DNA from: Nonomuraea sp. PA05
GTDB lineage: Bacteria; Actinomycetota; Actinomycetes; Streptosporangiales; Streptosporangiaceae
Direction: 5' to 3'
Length of the DNA stretch: 64,000 nucleotides
NCBI RefSeq assembly: GCF_008086045.1
Contig: NZ_VSEY01000012.1
Span: 124,001 to 188,000 of the forward strand
Below the pieces are notes generated by a model that saw only the letters and a list, made by a program, of their open reading frames with translations, was not told where the DNA came from and made no database searches. The position numbers and the translations under genes were made by a program. Shown here piece by piece: positions 50,815 through 59,257 of this stretch; position 1 is the first letter of the stretch; every line of letters starts with the position of its first letter.

Positions 50815-51468
50815 GTGCCCGCCAAAACCAGAAGCAGCACCAAGGCAACAACGAAGAAGCAGTCGAGCAGCCAGCCGTGGCTGCACGTCGACGGTACCGA
50901 GATCCAGGAGTTCGGCACCGTCAGGACGTGGCCGCTGGGCCTGTCGGACGAGGCCCGCGAGTACTCCTGCGAGCGGCTCAACCAGATCCTGGCCGACACG
51001 CAGATCCTCTACGCGCTGTACAAGAAGCACCACTGGCTGATGCGCGGCCCCACCTTCTACCAGCTTCACCTGCTGCTGGACAAGCACGCCGACGAGCAGC
51101 TCAAGCTGGTGGACCTGATCGCCGAGCGCGTCCAGACGCTGGGCGGCATCGCGGTGGGCGACCCGCGGCACGTGGCGGAGATCACCGTGGTGCCGCGCCC
51201 GCCGAACGGCGCCGAGGAGGTGCCGGCGATGATCTCGCGGCTGATCGAGGCGCACGAGACGATCCTCATCGCCTCGCACGACGCCGCCTCCCGCGCTCAG
51301 GAGATGGGCGACGACGGCACCAACGACCTGCTGGTCTCCGACGTGATCAGGACCGGGGAGCTGCAGACCTGGTTCCTGGTCGAGCACCTGGTGGACACGC
51401 CGCTGGTGGAGACGCCGCACAACGGCCAGGCCCGCATGCCGCGCCGCGCCGCCCGTTCGTCCAAGTAG
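50815..51468 (+). CDS. dps: Dps family DNA-protecting ferritin-like protein
   Basis: A 217-residue Dps/starvation protein that oxidises and stores iron and can coat DNA under oxidative stress. The intersubunit ferroxidase ligands appear in YKKHHWLMRGPTFYQLHLLL (His) and DKHADEQLKLVDLIAERVQTLGG (Asp/Glu) at about residues 60-100. The first 20 residues (KTRSSTKATTKKQ) form a Lys/Ser/Thr-rich tail of the DNA-binding kind. GTG 50815 is preferred over ATG 50809 because GGGAG touches the ATG. The end of the gene is part of an 18-bp duplication shared with the convergent molybdoenzyme gene. Confidence 0.92.
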   Translation: MPAKTRSSTKATTKKQSSSQPWLHVDGTEIQEFGTVRTWPLGLSDEAREYSCERLNQILADTQILYALYKKHHWLMRGPTFYQLHLLLDKHADEQLKLVDLIAERVQTLGGIAVGDPRHVAEITVVPRPPNGAEEVPAMISRLIEAHETILIASHDAASRAQEMGDDGTNDLLVSDVIRTGELQTWFLVEHLVDTPLVETPHNGQARMPRRAARSSK

Positions 51469-51498
51469 TGAGTTTCAGCCAGGTTGTGAGGTTCAGCC
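51463..51498. repeat. 18-bp tandem duplication across two convergent gene ends
   Basis: AAGTAGTGAGTTTCAGCC (51463-51480, including the Dps stop) is followed immediately by AGGTTGTGAGGTTCAGCC (51481-51498, including the stop of the minus-strand molybdoenzyme gene). 14 of 18 positions match by eye. Confidence 0.75.
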
Positions 51499-53760
51499 CC
51501 GCGCGGCCTCCAGCCGGATGACGACGGCCTTGGAGGTCGGGGTGTTGCTGTGGTCGGCGACGCTGTCCAGCGGCACCAGCACGTTCGTCTCGGGGTAGTA
51601 GGCCGCGGCCGATCCCGGCGTGGTCGGGTAGGCCACCACCGTGAAACCGGGGGCGCGGCGTTCCACGCCGTCGTGCCAGACGCCGACCAGGTCGACCACG
51701 CTGCGCTCCGCGATGCCCAGCTCGGCCAGGTCGGCGGGGTTGACGAGGACGACCCGGCGGGAGCGGCGGATGCCCCGGTAGCGGTCGTCGCCGGAGTACG
51801 GGATCGTGTTCCACTGGTCGTGCGAGCGCAGTGTCTGCAGGATGAGGTGGCCGGGAGGGGCCTCCAGCCGCGCGAACGGGTTGCGGGTGAAGACGGCCCT
51901 GCCGCTGGGGGTGCGGAAGACGCGTTCGCTGACCGGGTTCGGCAGGCGGAAGCCGCCGGGCTCCGCCACGCGGGCGTTGAAGTCCTCGAAGCCGGGCACG
52001 ACGCGGGAGATGCGGTCGCGGATGGTGCCGTAGTCGGCCTCGAACGTCTCCCACGGGATGTCCGGCTTGTCGCCGAGGACGAGCCTGGCCAGCCGCCCGA
52101 TGATGGCGACCTCGCTGAGCAGCGTGCCGGAGGCGGGGTGCAGGCGGCCCCGGGAGGCGTGCACCTGGCTCATCGAGTCCTCGACCGTGACGAACTGCTC
52201 GCCGCTCGCCTGGATGTCGCGGTCGCTGCGGCCGAGGGTCGGCAGGATCAGCGCCGTGTCGCCGCAGACGGTGTGGGAGCGGTTCAGCTTGGTGGAGACG
52301 TGCGCGGTCAGGCGGCAGGAGCGCATGGCCCGCTCGGTGACGGCGCTGTCGGGGGTGGCGCGCACGAAGTTGCCGCCGACACCGAGGAACACCTCGGCCC
52401 GGCCGTCCAGCATGGCCTGGATGGCGCCCACGGTGTCGAGGCCGTGCTCGTGCGGCGGGGTGAAGCCGAACTCCCGCTCCAGCGCGTCCAGGAACGGCCG
52501 CGGCGGGCGCTCCCAGATGCCCATCGTGCGGTCGCCCTGCACGTTGCTGTGCCCGCGCACCGGGCAGACGCCCGCGCCCGGCTTGCCGACGTTGCCGCGC
52601 AGCAGCAGGAAGTTGACGATCTCCTTGATCGTGGCGACGCCGTGCTTGTGCTGCGTCAGGCCCATCGCCCAGCACACGATGACCTTCTTCGCGCCCAGGA
52701 CCCGCTGGTGGACGCGCTCGATCTCCTCGCGGGTCAGGCCGGTCGCGGCCAGCACGTCCGCCCAGCGCACCTCGCGCGCGTGGGCGGCGAACTCGTCGAA
52801 GCCCGTGGTGTGCGCCTCGATGAACTCCCGGTCCAGCGCGTCGCCGGCCTCCAGCAGCAGCAGGTTGAGCGCCTGGAACAGGGCCAGGTCTCCGCCGGGC
52901 CTGATCTGCAGGAACTGGTCGGCGATCTGCGTGCCGCGCCCGACGAGACCGCGCGCCGTCTGCGGGTTCTTGAACCGCAGCAGCCCCGCCTCGGGCAGCG
53001 GGTTGACCGCCACCACGCTGCCGCCCGAGCGCTTGGTTCGTTCCAGCGCGGAGAGCATGCGGGGGTGGTTGGTGCCCGGGTTCTGGCCGACGACGAACAC
53101 CAGGTCGGCGTCGTGGATGTCGTCCAGGCTGACGCTGCCCTTGCCGACGCCGAGGGTGTCGATGAGGGCGACGCCGCTGGACTCGTGGCACATGTTCGAG
53201 CAGTCGGGCAGGTTGTTGGTGCCGTACGCGCGGGCGAAGAGCTGCAACAGGAACGCGGCCTCGTTGCCGAGCCTGCCCGAGGTGTAGAACAGGGCGCGGT
53301 CGGGTTCGCCGAGTCCGCGCAGCTCGCCGGCGATCAGGCCGAGCGCCTCGTCCCAGCCGATCGGTTCGTAGTGGTCGCTGCCCGGCCGCTTGACCATCGG
53401 CTCGGTCAGCCTGCCCTGCTGGTTGAGCCACTGGTCGGAGGCGCCGGCCAGCTCGGAGATCGGGTGCTCGCGGAAGAACTCGGCGGTGACGCGACGCGTG
53501 GTGGCCTCGTCGCTGACGTGCTTCGCGCCGTTCTCGCAGTACTCGTTGACGTGCCGGCGCCCCGGCTCCGGCCACGCGCAGCCGGGACAGTCGAGGCCGG
53601 CGGTCTGGTTGAGGTTGAGCAGCGTCAGCGCGGTGCGGCTGGGTGAGGTCTGGCCCAGCGAGTACGACAGCGCGTGCCGGACCCCCGGCAGCCCGGCCGC
53701 CCACGTCTTGGGCGCCCCGACCGAGAGGCGCTCGCCGTCCTGACCTTCGACCTTGTCCAT
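51493..53760 (-). CDS. FdhF/YdeP-type molybdopterin oxidoreductase
   Basis: A 755-residue enzyme of the DMSO-reductase superfamily, FdhF/YdeP branch. It binds bis-molybdopterin guanine dinucleotide (GWDEALGLIAGELR, YTSGRLGNEAAFLLQLFAR, SNMCHESSGVAL, VVGQNPGTNHPRM) with the C-terminal MGD domain from about residue 630. A Cys pair (LDCPGCAWPEPG near residue 57) stands where FdhF enzymes hold the 4Fe-4S cluster, but the four-Cys pattern is not complete. YdeP relatives are linked to acid resistance; the reaction is unknown. ATG 53760 opens MDKVEGQDG. No FdhD-like gene is adjacent. Confidence 0.9.
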   Translation of the reverse strand: MDKVEGQDGERLSVGAPKTWAAGLPGVRHALSYSLGQTSPSRTALTLLNLNQTAGLDCPGCAWPEPGRRHVNEYCENGAKHVSDEATTRRVTAEFFREHPISELAGASDQWLNQQGRLTEPMVKRPGSDHYEPIGWDEALGLIAGELRGLGEPDRALFYTSGRLGNEAAFLLQLFARAYGTNNLPDCSNMCHESSGVALIDTLGVGKGSVSLDDIHDADLVFVVGQNPGTNHPRMLSALERTKRSGGSVVAVNPLPEAGLLRFKNPQTARGLVGRGTQIADQFLQIRPGGDLALFQALNLLLLEAGDALDREFIEAHTTGFDEFAAHAREVRWADVLAATGLTREEIERVHQRVLGAKKVIVCWAMGLTQHKHGVATIKEIVNFLLLRGNVGKPGAGVCPVRGHSNVQGDRTMGIWERPPRPFLDALEREFGFTPPHEHGLDTVGAIQAMLDGRAEVFLGVGGNFVRATPDSAVTERAMRSCRLTAHVSTKLNRSHTVCGDTALILPTLGRSDRDIQASGEQFVTVEDSMSQVHASRGRLHPASGTLLSEVAIIGRLARLVLGDKPDIPWETFEADYGTIRDRISRVVPGFEDFNARVAEPGGFRLPNPVSERVFRTPSGRAVFTRNPFARLEAPPGHLILQTLRSHDQWNTIPYSGDDRYRGIRRSRRVVLVNPADLAELGIAERSVVDLVGVWHDGVERRAPGFTVVAYPTTPGSAAAYYPETNVLVPLDSVADHSNTPTSKAVVIRLEAARG

Positions 53761-53818
53761 GGATGTGCCACGTCTTCGCTGCTCGATGCCGAAACGATCC
53801 TTCCAGAACTCTACTTTT

Positions 53819-53922
53819 CGTACGGACCGGATCTGCCCCCTTCTCCGCACGGACCGGGCCCGGTCTCTTCTCCGCACGGCCCGCATCCGACCCCCTTCCG
53901 CACGGACCGGAACCGACCGCGC
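53819..53922. repeat. About 27-bp degenerate tandem repeat
   Basis: Three and a half units beginning CGCACGGACCGG and ending CCCTTCTC, at 27, 27 and 26 bp spacing, fill most of the gap between the molybdoenzyme start and the end of the VOC gene. The last VOC codons are weakly similar to the unit. No promoter of the molybdoenzyme can be picked out; it must lie in or next to this repeat. Confidence 0.7.
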
Positions 53923-53927
53923 CCGGC

Positions 53928-54392
53928 TCAGCCCTCCGTGCCGAACCCGTCGAGCACCTCACGCTCCTCCTGCGGGCGCAGCTCCTGGAAGACCGTGATG
54001 TGCAGGCCGGCGGGCGCGTCGAGGCGGGAATTCAGCGACTCCCACGGCGTGACCGTCGGCGGCGCCACCTCCGTCGCGCCGGCCGAGACCAGCCGCTCCG
54101 TGGTGCCCTTGGCGTCGTCCACCTCGAACGCGACCCGGATCTTGGGTGCCACCTGCCGGCCCACCTCGACCTCGTCGATCATCACCTTTTGCGCCGGGTT
54201 GGCGATCTCCAGGGTGGCGCGGCCCGCGTCCAGGATTGTCACGCGCGCGCCGTCGCCGCCGGAGAACGCCGCCTGCTCGGGCAGGCCGAGCACGTCGCGA
54301 TAGAAGGCCAGCGCGGCCTCGTAGTCCTCCGCCTCGACGACCAGCCTGAGCTGGCGGACCGGGGTGCCGGGTGAGGTGGGGTTCGTGGTCAT
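53928..54392 (-). CDS. VOC (glyoxalase/bleomycin-resistance-like) family protein
   Basis: A 154-residue protein with one VOC module of paired beta-alpha-beta-beta-beta units: RQLRLVVEAEDYEAALAFYR with LGLPEQAAFSGGDGAR in the first, and KIRVAFEVDDAKGTTERLVS with LHITVFQEL in the second. Likely metal ligands are Glu/His at strand ends, notably the His of LHITVFQEL. Members bind or modify small metabolites or antibiotics; no specific substrate can be named. AAGGAG lies 9 nt before ATG 54392. It is followed downstream by the 27-bp tandem repeat. Confidence 0.88.
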   Translation of the reverse strand: MTTNPTSPGTPVRQLRLVVEAEDYEAALAFYRDVLGLPEQAAFSGGDGARVTILDAGRATLEIANPAQKVMIDEVEVGRQVAPKIRVAFEVDDAKGTTERLVSAGATEVAPPTVTPWESLNSRLDAPAGLHITVFQELRPQEEREVLDGFGTEG

Positions 54393-54572
54393 GGACCGGT
54401 TCTCCTTCGCGGGTCGTCCTTCTTTTCCGATGCAACCGGACGGCCCACCCACTTCATCCCACCTCCCCGCCTTCGCTTCCCCCACCCCAGACGAAACCCA
54501 GGCCAGCATGATCCGCCACCGACCGGATCTCGGGTCTGGTCGGCGTCCCGATCACTGGTTACCGTCCGAGCT
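54393..54572. other. 180-bp divergent promoter region
   Basis: Between the VOC gene (minus) and the second P450 gene (plus). It is pyrimidine-rich on the plus strand in its middle (CTCCCCGCCTTCGCTTCCCCC) and less GC-rich than the coding flanks. I can identify no operator, -10/-35 pair or small gene. Confidence 0.3.
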
Positions 54573-55754
54573 ATGGCCGATTCTGAGCACTACCCGTTCG
54601 GGCCAGGCCCACATGGGGCTCTGGCCGGCGCGTACGCCGAGCGCCGCGGCAAGGACCCGCTCGGCAAAGTGCGGCTGCCCAGCGGCTGCACGGCGTACCT
54701 CACCACGACCTACGAGGACACGCTCGCCGTGCTGAGCGACCCGCGTTTCGGCAAGGACCTCAGCCGTCCGGGCTCGCCCCGGATGTTCAGCGGGTTCTCC
54801 CTGCTGGAGACGCCCGGGATGCTCTCCAGCATGGACCCGCCCGAGCACACCAGGCTGCGCAGGCTGCTGTCGGGGGTGTTCACGCCGCGTCAGGTGAACG
54901 CCTGGCGGCCCAGGCTGCGCGCGCTCACCACGGAGCTGCTCGACTCCCTGCCCGGCGAGTTCGACTTCGTGCACGACTTCGCGTTCCCGCTGCCCGTGCA
55001 GGTCATCTGCGACGTCATGGGCGTGCCCGGCATCGACACGGCGCGGGTCAGGGCATGGTCGGACGCCATGCTCTCCACGTCCAGCCTGTCGGAGGAGGAG
55101 CAGCTCGGCGCGGCCATGGAGTTCGCCGCGTACATCGCCGAGGTGATCAGCGAGCACCGCGACCAGCCGGGCGACGGCCTGCTGGCCACGATGATCCACG
55201 CCCGCGACGGCGAGGACCGGCTGACCGAGGAGGAGCTGGTCACCAACACGCTCGTGCTCTTCCTCGCCGGGCACGAGACGACCGGGACGGCGCTGTCCAG
55301 GTCGATCCTGCGGCTGCTCGACCCGCGTGAGGGCTACGAGCGGCTGATCGAGCGGCCCGAGCTGATCGAGAGCACGGTGGAGGAGCTGCTGCGGCTGGAG
55401 CTGGTCGGTGACAGCCCGTTCGTGCGGGTGGCCAGGGAGGATGTGGAGCTGCCGTCGGGTGTGGTGCGCGCGGGTGAGGGCGTGATCGCGTCCAACTCCT
55501 CGGCCAACTTCGACCCGTCGATCTTTCCCGATCCCTGCGCGCTGCGGCCGGAGCGGCAGGCTGCGCACCTGACCTTCGGGCGGGGCACACACTTCTGCCT
55601 GGGCGCGAACCTGGCGCGGATGGAGCTGCAGGAGATCCTGCGCGTGCTGGTGACGCGGCAGCCGGGGCTCAGGCTGGCGGGGCGGGCGCGGGACGTGCCG
55701 TGGACGGAGGGCAACCTGGCTGTCCGGCCGGCGAAGCTGATCGTCAGGAAGTAG
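54573..55754 (+). CDS. Cytochrome P450
   Basis: A 393-residue soluble P450, distinct from the one at 26.3 kb (shorter, no N-terminal repeats). The I-helix is FLAGHETT (231-238 region), the K-helix ExxR is E271-L-L-R274, and the heme ligand is Cys342 in TFGRGTHFCLGANLAR. Substrate-recognition regions do not reveal the substrate; CYP107-like actinobacterial enzymes look similar. No ferredoxin or reductase gene is adjacent. ATG 54573 is the first start after the divergent promoter region. It converges with the acyltransferase gene, with 34 bp between. Confidence 0.92.
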   Translation: MADSEHYPFGPGPHGALAGAYAERRGKDPLGKVRLPSGCTAYLTTTYEDTLAVLSDPRFGKDLSRPGSPRMFSGFSLLETPGMLSSMDPPEHTRLRRLLSGVFTPRQVNAWRPRLRALTTELLDSLPGEFDFVHDFAFPLPVQVICDVMGVPGIDTARVRAWSDAMLSTSSLSEEEQLGAAMEFAAYIAEVISEHRDQPGDGLLATMIHARDGEDRLTEEELVTNTLVLFLAGHETTGTALSRSILRLLDPREGYERLIERPELIESTVEELLRLELVGDSPFVRVAREDVELPSGVVRAGEGVIASNSSANFDPSIFPDPCALRPERQAAHLTFGRGTHFCLGANLARMELQEILRVLVTRQPGLRLAGRARDVPWTEGNLAVRPAKLIVRK

Positions 55755-55788
55755 GAGGCAGGCGATGTCCTGAGGTGCAGGCCGCGCC

Positions 55789-56991
55789 TCACCGGCCGCC
55801 GCGAGGGGGCGGTGTGCTGAGGCGACGGCCGAGGCGCTGCATGGGGCGTTCGAGGTAGCGGTGGGTCAGCCAGCTCGCCGGCAGGAGCAGCGACAGGAAG
55901 ACCAGGCCGATGCCGAGCTGGTACGGCAGGGGCGACCAGCGCATCTCCCCCGCCACCTCCATCAGGATCAGGAGGATCGGCAGATGCACCAGGTAGAGGG
56001 AGTAGCTGATCGCCCCGAGCCAGGCCAGGACGGCGGGTGAGCGGCGGGTGCGCCACGCCATGGCGGCGGCGAAGGTGAGGGCTGTGAGGAGGATGGTCAG
56101 CCCCCACACGTCCGGCCGCACCCACCACCAGCCGGCGTTGCGCGCCCATAACGGCGTCGCGGCCACGACCACGGCGGTGACGGCCACCGGCCAGAGCGGC
56201 CCCGCGCCGCTCTCCCACCGGCGGATCGCCGTCCCCGCGAACATCACCGCCACGATCGCCACCCCGAACCACGGGACGCGGCTGCTCAGCAGCACCAGCC
56301 CCAGCGCCATCACGCCCAGCGCGCAGGCCGCGACCGTGCGCCAGCGTCCGGAGATGACACAGCCCATGCCGGCCGCGAACACCGCGCACGACACCCAGGC
56401 CAGCCACCCGCCCGAAAGCGGCGGCCCGGTCAGCGCCAGCCCCGCCACGCCGCCGGCCACCGCGAACAGAGCCGGGAGCAGACCCCACCGATCCCGCACC
56501 CCGCCGGCGAACAGCGCGGCGGCCAGCAGATAGAAGACCATCTCGTACGACAGCGTCCACATGGTGTTCAGCACGCCCGCGACGCCCACCACGTCCAGCA
56601 GCATCGTGGCGTGCGCGGCGGCGGAGGACAGGTCCCTGGGCACCTCGGGCCGCACCGGGATCCACCAGGCCAGCGCGAGGACGACGGCGATGACCGCCAG
56701 GTAGAGCGGATACAGGCGGAAGGCGCGGCCGATCCAGAAGGCGCGCAGGTCGCCGTGGCGCTCCAGCGAGGTGGGGATGATGTAGCCGCTGACCAGGAAG
56801 AACACCAGCACGCCGTACACGCCGAGGTTGAAGGCGGTGGGCCGCAGCCACGGCATCGCCCACGTGGTGAGGTGCTCCCCCACCACGGCCATGGCGCCGA
56901 TGCCGCGCAGCGCGTCCAGCCAGGCGAGCCTGGGGGAGGCCGGCCGTTGGGCGCGGAGCGCTGCGGTGAGGGCCAGGGGCATAGGGATCAA
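55789..56991 (-). CDS. Membrane acyltransferase (acyltransferase 3 family)
   Basis: A 400-residue integral membrane protein with about ten hydrophobic helices, of the acyltransferase-3 family that O-acylates sugars, peptidoglycan or small molecules. Family marks: RLAWLDALRGIGAMAVVGEHLT (about 21-42, with the Arg and His of the active site), FFLVSGYIIPTSLERHGD near 67, the RAFRLYPLYLA basic motif near 90, and WTLSYEMVFYLLAAALF near 145. The tail STPPPRGGR is cytoplasmic. ATG 56991 or 56982 could start it. It lies downstream of the histidine phosphatase gene on the same strand, with 31 bp between, so co-transcription is possible. Confidence 0.9.
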   Translation of the reverse strand: MIPMPLALTAALRAQRPASPRLAWLDALRGIGAMAVVGEHLTTWAMPWLRPTAFNLGVYGVLVFFLVSGYIIPTSLERHGDLRAFWIGRAFRLYPLYLAVIAVVLALAWWIPVRPEVPRDLSSAAAHATMLLDVVGVAGVLNTMWTLSYEMVFYLLAAALFAGGVRDRWGLLPALFAVAGGVAGLALTGPPLSGGWLAWVSCAVFAAGMGCVISGRWRTVAACALGVMALGLVLLSSRVPWFGVAIVAVMFAGTAIRRWESGAGPLWPVAVTAVVVAATPLWARNAGWWWVRPDVWGLTILLTALTFAAAMAWRTRRSPAVLAWLGAISYSLYLVHLPILLILMEVAGEMRWSPLPYQLGIGLVFLSLLLPASWLTHRYLERPMQRLGRRLSTPPPRGGR

Positions 56992-57022
56992 CGTATCGCC
57001 AAACGGGATTCTCGGGGCAGCC

Positions 57023-57625
57023 CTACGGGCGTGTGCCCGGCGGGAATCCGGTCCAGCGCAGGTCGGCCGGCAGGTGGCTCATGTCGTTGAACATCACGAT
57101 CGCGGGTGGCAGGCCCGTGCGGTAGTGGATGACGGTCAGCGCGGTGTTGCCGCTGTTGAGCCCGAGCCATCGGGACGGCGGCGCGTCCAGGGCGTGCCGG
57201 ATCAGCCACGCGATCTGGAAGGCGTGCGTCACCAGCACCTCATGGGTGTCGGACGCCGCCTCGTCGGGGACCGTCGCGAACCGGGCGACCAGCGCGTCGG
57301 CGAGCCTGCGGCCCTCGGCGGCCTCGGCCGCTTCGTAGCCGTCGAAGAAGCCCGCCCATGGCCCTGGCGTGTCGGCCGGGCCGGGGACGAAGGGCACGTG
57401 GTCGATGAGTTCGGCGGCCTCGGCCATGGGCGCGTCCGGCAGGTGCTTGGCGAGTTCGTGGGCGCTGGCCACGGCGCGGGGCAGCGGGGAGTGCCACACG
57501 TTGTCGATGGGGAGGGCGGCGAGGCGTTCGCCCAGGAGGCTCGCCTGCCTGTGTCCAAGGTCGGTGAGCTCGCCGAACGCGTCGGCGGCGCCGTGGCGGG
57601 CCAGGTAGAGGTGTCGCGTGGGCAT
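57023..57625 (-). CDS. Histidine phosphatase family protein
   Basis: A 200-residue phosphatase or mutase of the phosphoglycerate-mutase-like superfamily. The phospho-His motif is YLARHGAAD near residue 10; the second catalytic His is in VLVTHAFQIAWLIRH near residue 143; WHSPLPRAVASA near 45 supplies the conserved Arg. The length is right for a small broad-specificity member. The substrate is unknown. It is the first gene of a likely two-gene unit with the membrane acyltransferase. About 70 bp separate it from the end of the PEP-type enzyme gene, on the same strand. Confidence 0.9.
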   Translation of the reverse strand: MPTRHLYLARHGAADAFGELTDLGHRQASLLGERLAALPIDNVWHSPLPRAVASAHELAKHLPDAPMAEAAELIDHVPFVPGPADTPGPWAGFFDGYEAAEAAEGRRLADALVARFATVPDEAASDTHEVLVTHAFQIAWLIRHALDAPPSRWLGLNSGNTALTVIHYRTGLPPAIVMFNDMSHLPADLRWTGFPPGTRP

Positions 57626-57695
57626 GAGTGGTCAGGGGCGCGGTGGCCGTGCGGGGCCGCGCCTCTCTCCTTTCCTGGGTTCGCTTCGTCGCACG

Positions 57696-59207
57696 TCACA
57701 CGCTGGTCGTTGTGACGGTGCCGGTGGTGCCGTCAATGGTGACGAGGGTGTCGTCGTGGAGCCTGGTGGTCGCGTCGGGGATGCCGAGGACGGCGGGGAT
57801 GGCGTGTTCGCGGGCGACGATCGCGGCGTGGGAGAGGACGCCGCCGGTTTCGGTGATGACGCCGGCGGCGATGCGGAGGAGGGGTGTCCAGGCGGGGTCG
57901 GTGAAGGGGCAGATGAGGATGTCGCCGGGACGTACGCGGGGGAAGTCGCGGGGGCCTCGGACGATTCTCGCGGTGCCGGTGGCGGTTCCGTGGCTGCCCG
58001 GGGTTCCGGTGAGCGTGTCCGGGATGCACGGAAGGCGGGATGACGGGGGCGTGTCCGGGGTGCGCGGAAGGCCGGATGACGTGGGCGTGTCCGGGGTGCG
58101 CGGGCGGCTTGACGGCGGGGGCGGGGGTGTGGCGGCGGTTCGAGCGGGGCCGGGTGGGGGCGCGGCGGTGATCGGGCGGGCTTGGAGGATCCAGGTGTGG
58201 CCGTCGGCGATCGCCCATTCGATGTCCTGCGGTGCGCCGAGAACGGCGGCGATCTCGGCGCCCAGCGCGGCGAGGTGCCTGGCGGTGACGTCGTCGATCA
58301 CCGGTGCGGTCCGGGCGTGGGCGGGCACCTCGCTCGTGACGAGCCGCTCGCCGCGCCGGTCGAGGCGGGTTCGCTTCTCCGCGACCGTGCGCGTGACGGA
58401 CCCGTCGGCGGCGACGCGGTAGGCGTCAGGGGTGACCGTGCCGCCGACCACGCTCGGCCCGAGCCCCCAGGACGCCTCGATCTCCGTCGTGCCCTCCGCG
58501 CCGCCGGGGGTGAACATCACGCCCGACACCTCGGCGTCCAGATGGCGCTGGACGATGACGGCCATCCTGGGTTCGCCGGACCGCCGGTGGTGGATGGCGC
58601 GCGGGGAGAACAGCGAGGCCCAGCAGGCACGTACGGCGTCGGCGACCCGGGCAGGGCCGTGCACGGCGAGGAAGCTCTCGTACCGGCCGGCTGCCGACGC
58701 CTGGCCGGTGTCCTCGTCCGACGCCGACGACCGCACCGCCACGGGCGCATCGCCGAGTTCCCCGAGCGCGCCCTCCAGCGCCTCGGACAGCGCCTCGGGC
58801 AGGGCCTCGGGCAGGGCCTTGGGCAGGGCCTTGGGCAGCGCCTCGGGCAGGGCAGCGGACAGGGCCTTGGGCAGGGCGGCGGGCAGGGCGGCGGGCAGGG
58901 CGGCGGGCAGGGCGGCGGGCAGGGCGGCGGGCAGGGCGGCGGGCAGGGCGGCGGGCAGGGCGGCGGGCAGGGCGGCGGGCAGGGCGGCGGGCGAGGCGGC
59001 GGGCAGCGGGTGGTTCTTGATCGCCTGCCGCGCCGCGCCCGGTTCCTCCAGTCGTCCCGGGTCGGGCTCGCCGACGGCGGCGAGGTAGGTGGCGAACGGG
59101 ATGACGAAGCCGCCGGGAACCGGCAGGCCCGCACGGAGTAGCGCGCCGAGCGAGCCGGCCTTGCCCCCGCAGGTCCCGGCGACGGCCTCCTCAAGAGGTA
59201 CGATCAT
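57696..59207 (-). CDS. PEP-synthase/rifampin-phosphotransferase-like enzyme with repeat insertion
   Basis: A 503-residue protein. The N-terminal ATP-grasp domain begins GTCGGKAGSLGALLRAGLPV (11-30) and continues at VAVRSSASDEDTGQ (156-169), SGVMFTP and WILQARPIT near 350. The C-terminal phosphohistidine domain has GGVLSHAAIVAREHAIPAV with the catalytic His near residue 450. Between the first two parts lies an (Ala-Ala-Leu-Pro)n-type insert of about 80 residues (69-148) encoded by 12-bp DNA repeats. The ATP-grasp and His domains are joined by a repeated Pro/Ser/Thr linker. Rifampin phosphotransferases are about 350 residues longer, so their antibiotic-binding domain is missing here. Divergent from an HTH gene pair. 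Confidence 0.85.
   Translation of the reverse strand: MIVPLEEAVAGTCGGKAGSLGALLRAGLPVPGGFVIPFATYLAAVGEPDPGRLEEPGAARQAIKNHPLPAASPAALPAALPAALPAALPAALPAALPAALPAALPAALPAALPKALSAALPEALPKALPKALPEALPEALSEALEGALGELGDAPVAVRSSASDEDTGQASAAGRYESFLAVHGPARVADAVRACWASLFSPRAIHHRRSGEPRMAVIVQRHLDAEVSGVMFTPGGAEGTTEIEASWGLGPSVVGGTVTPDAYRVAADGSVTRTVAEKRTRLDRRGERLVTSEVPAHARTAPVIDDVTARHLAALGAEIAAVLGAPQDIEWAIADGHTWILQARPITAAPPPGPARTAATPPPPPSSRPRTPDTPTSSGLPRTPDTPPSSRLPCIPDTLTGTPGSHGTATGTARIVRGPRDFPRVRPGDILICPFTDPAWTPLLRIAAGVITETGGVLSHAAIVAREHAIPAVLGIPDATTRLHDDTLVTIDGTTGTVTTTSV
58013..58119 (-). repeat. 36-bp tandem repeat in the domain linker
   Basis: Three units of 36 bp (58013-58048, 58049-58084, 58085-about 58119; plus-strand core GCGTGTCCGGGGTGCGCGG) encode 12-residue Pro/Ser/Thr-rich units (SSGLPRTPDTP type) linking the ATP-grasp and phosphohistidine domains. 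Confidence 0.85.
58766..59003 (-). repeat. 12-bp coding minisatellite, about 19-20 units
   Basis: In-frame array with plus-strand unit GCGGGCAGGGCG, encoding mostly Ala-Ala-Leu-Pro. Units near 58880-58990 are nearly identical, while those at 58766-58870 have diverged (EALP, KALP, EALS). The gradient suggests recent expansion at one end. Confidence 0.9.
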
Positions 59208-59220
59208 CCACTCCCGCCTT

Positions 59221-59238
59221 CAACATTTCGTTGACAAC
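59221..59238. promoter_or_regulatory. Operator and -35 candidate in a divergent promoter
   Basis: CAAC-ATTTC-GTTG-A-CAAC forms two overlapping inverted repeats and includes TTGACA (59231-59236). It is located in the 50-bp gap between the PEP-type enzyme gene and the HTH pair, so it may control both. Inferred. Confidence 0.5.
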
Positions 59239-59257
59239 TTTTTCTTGATTCTGCATC

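Noticed and set aside
51550..53646. Plus-strand frame of about 700 codons opposite the molybdoenzyme gene
   Set aside because: Low-complexity antisense frame with no motif; the minus-strand FdhF/YdeP product is convincing.
58766..59003. Plus-strand reading of the 12-bp array as a Gly/Gln-rich protein
   Set aside because: The opposite frame continues into ATP-grasp and phosphohistidine motifs at both sides, so the minus strand is coding.
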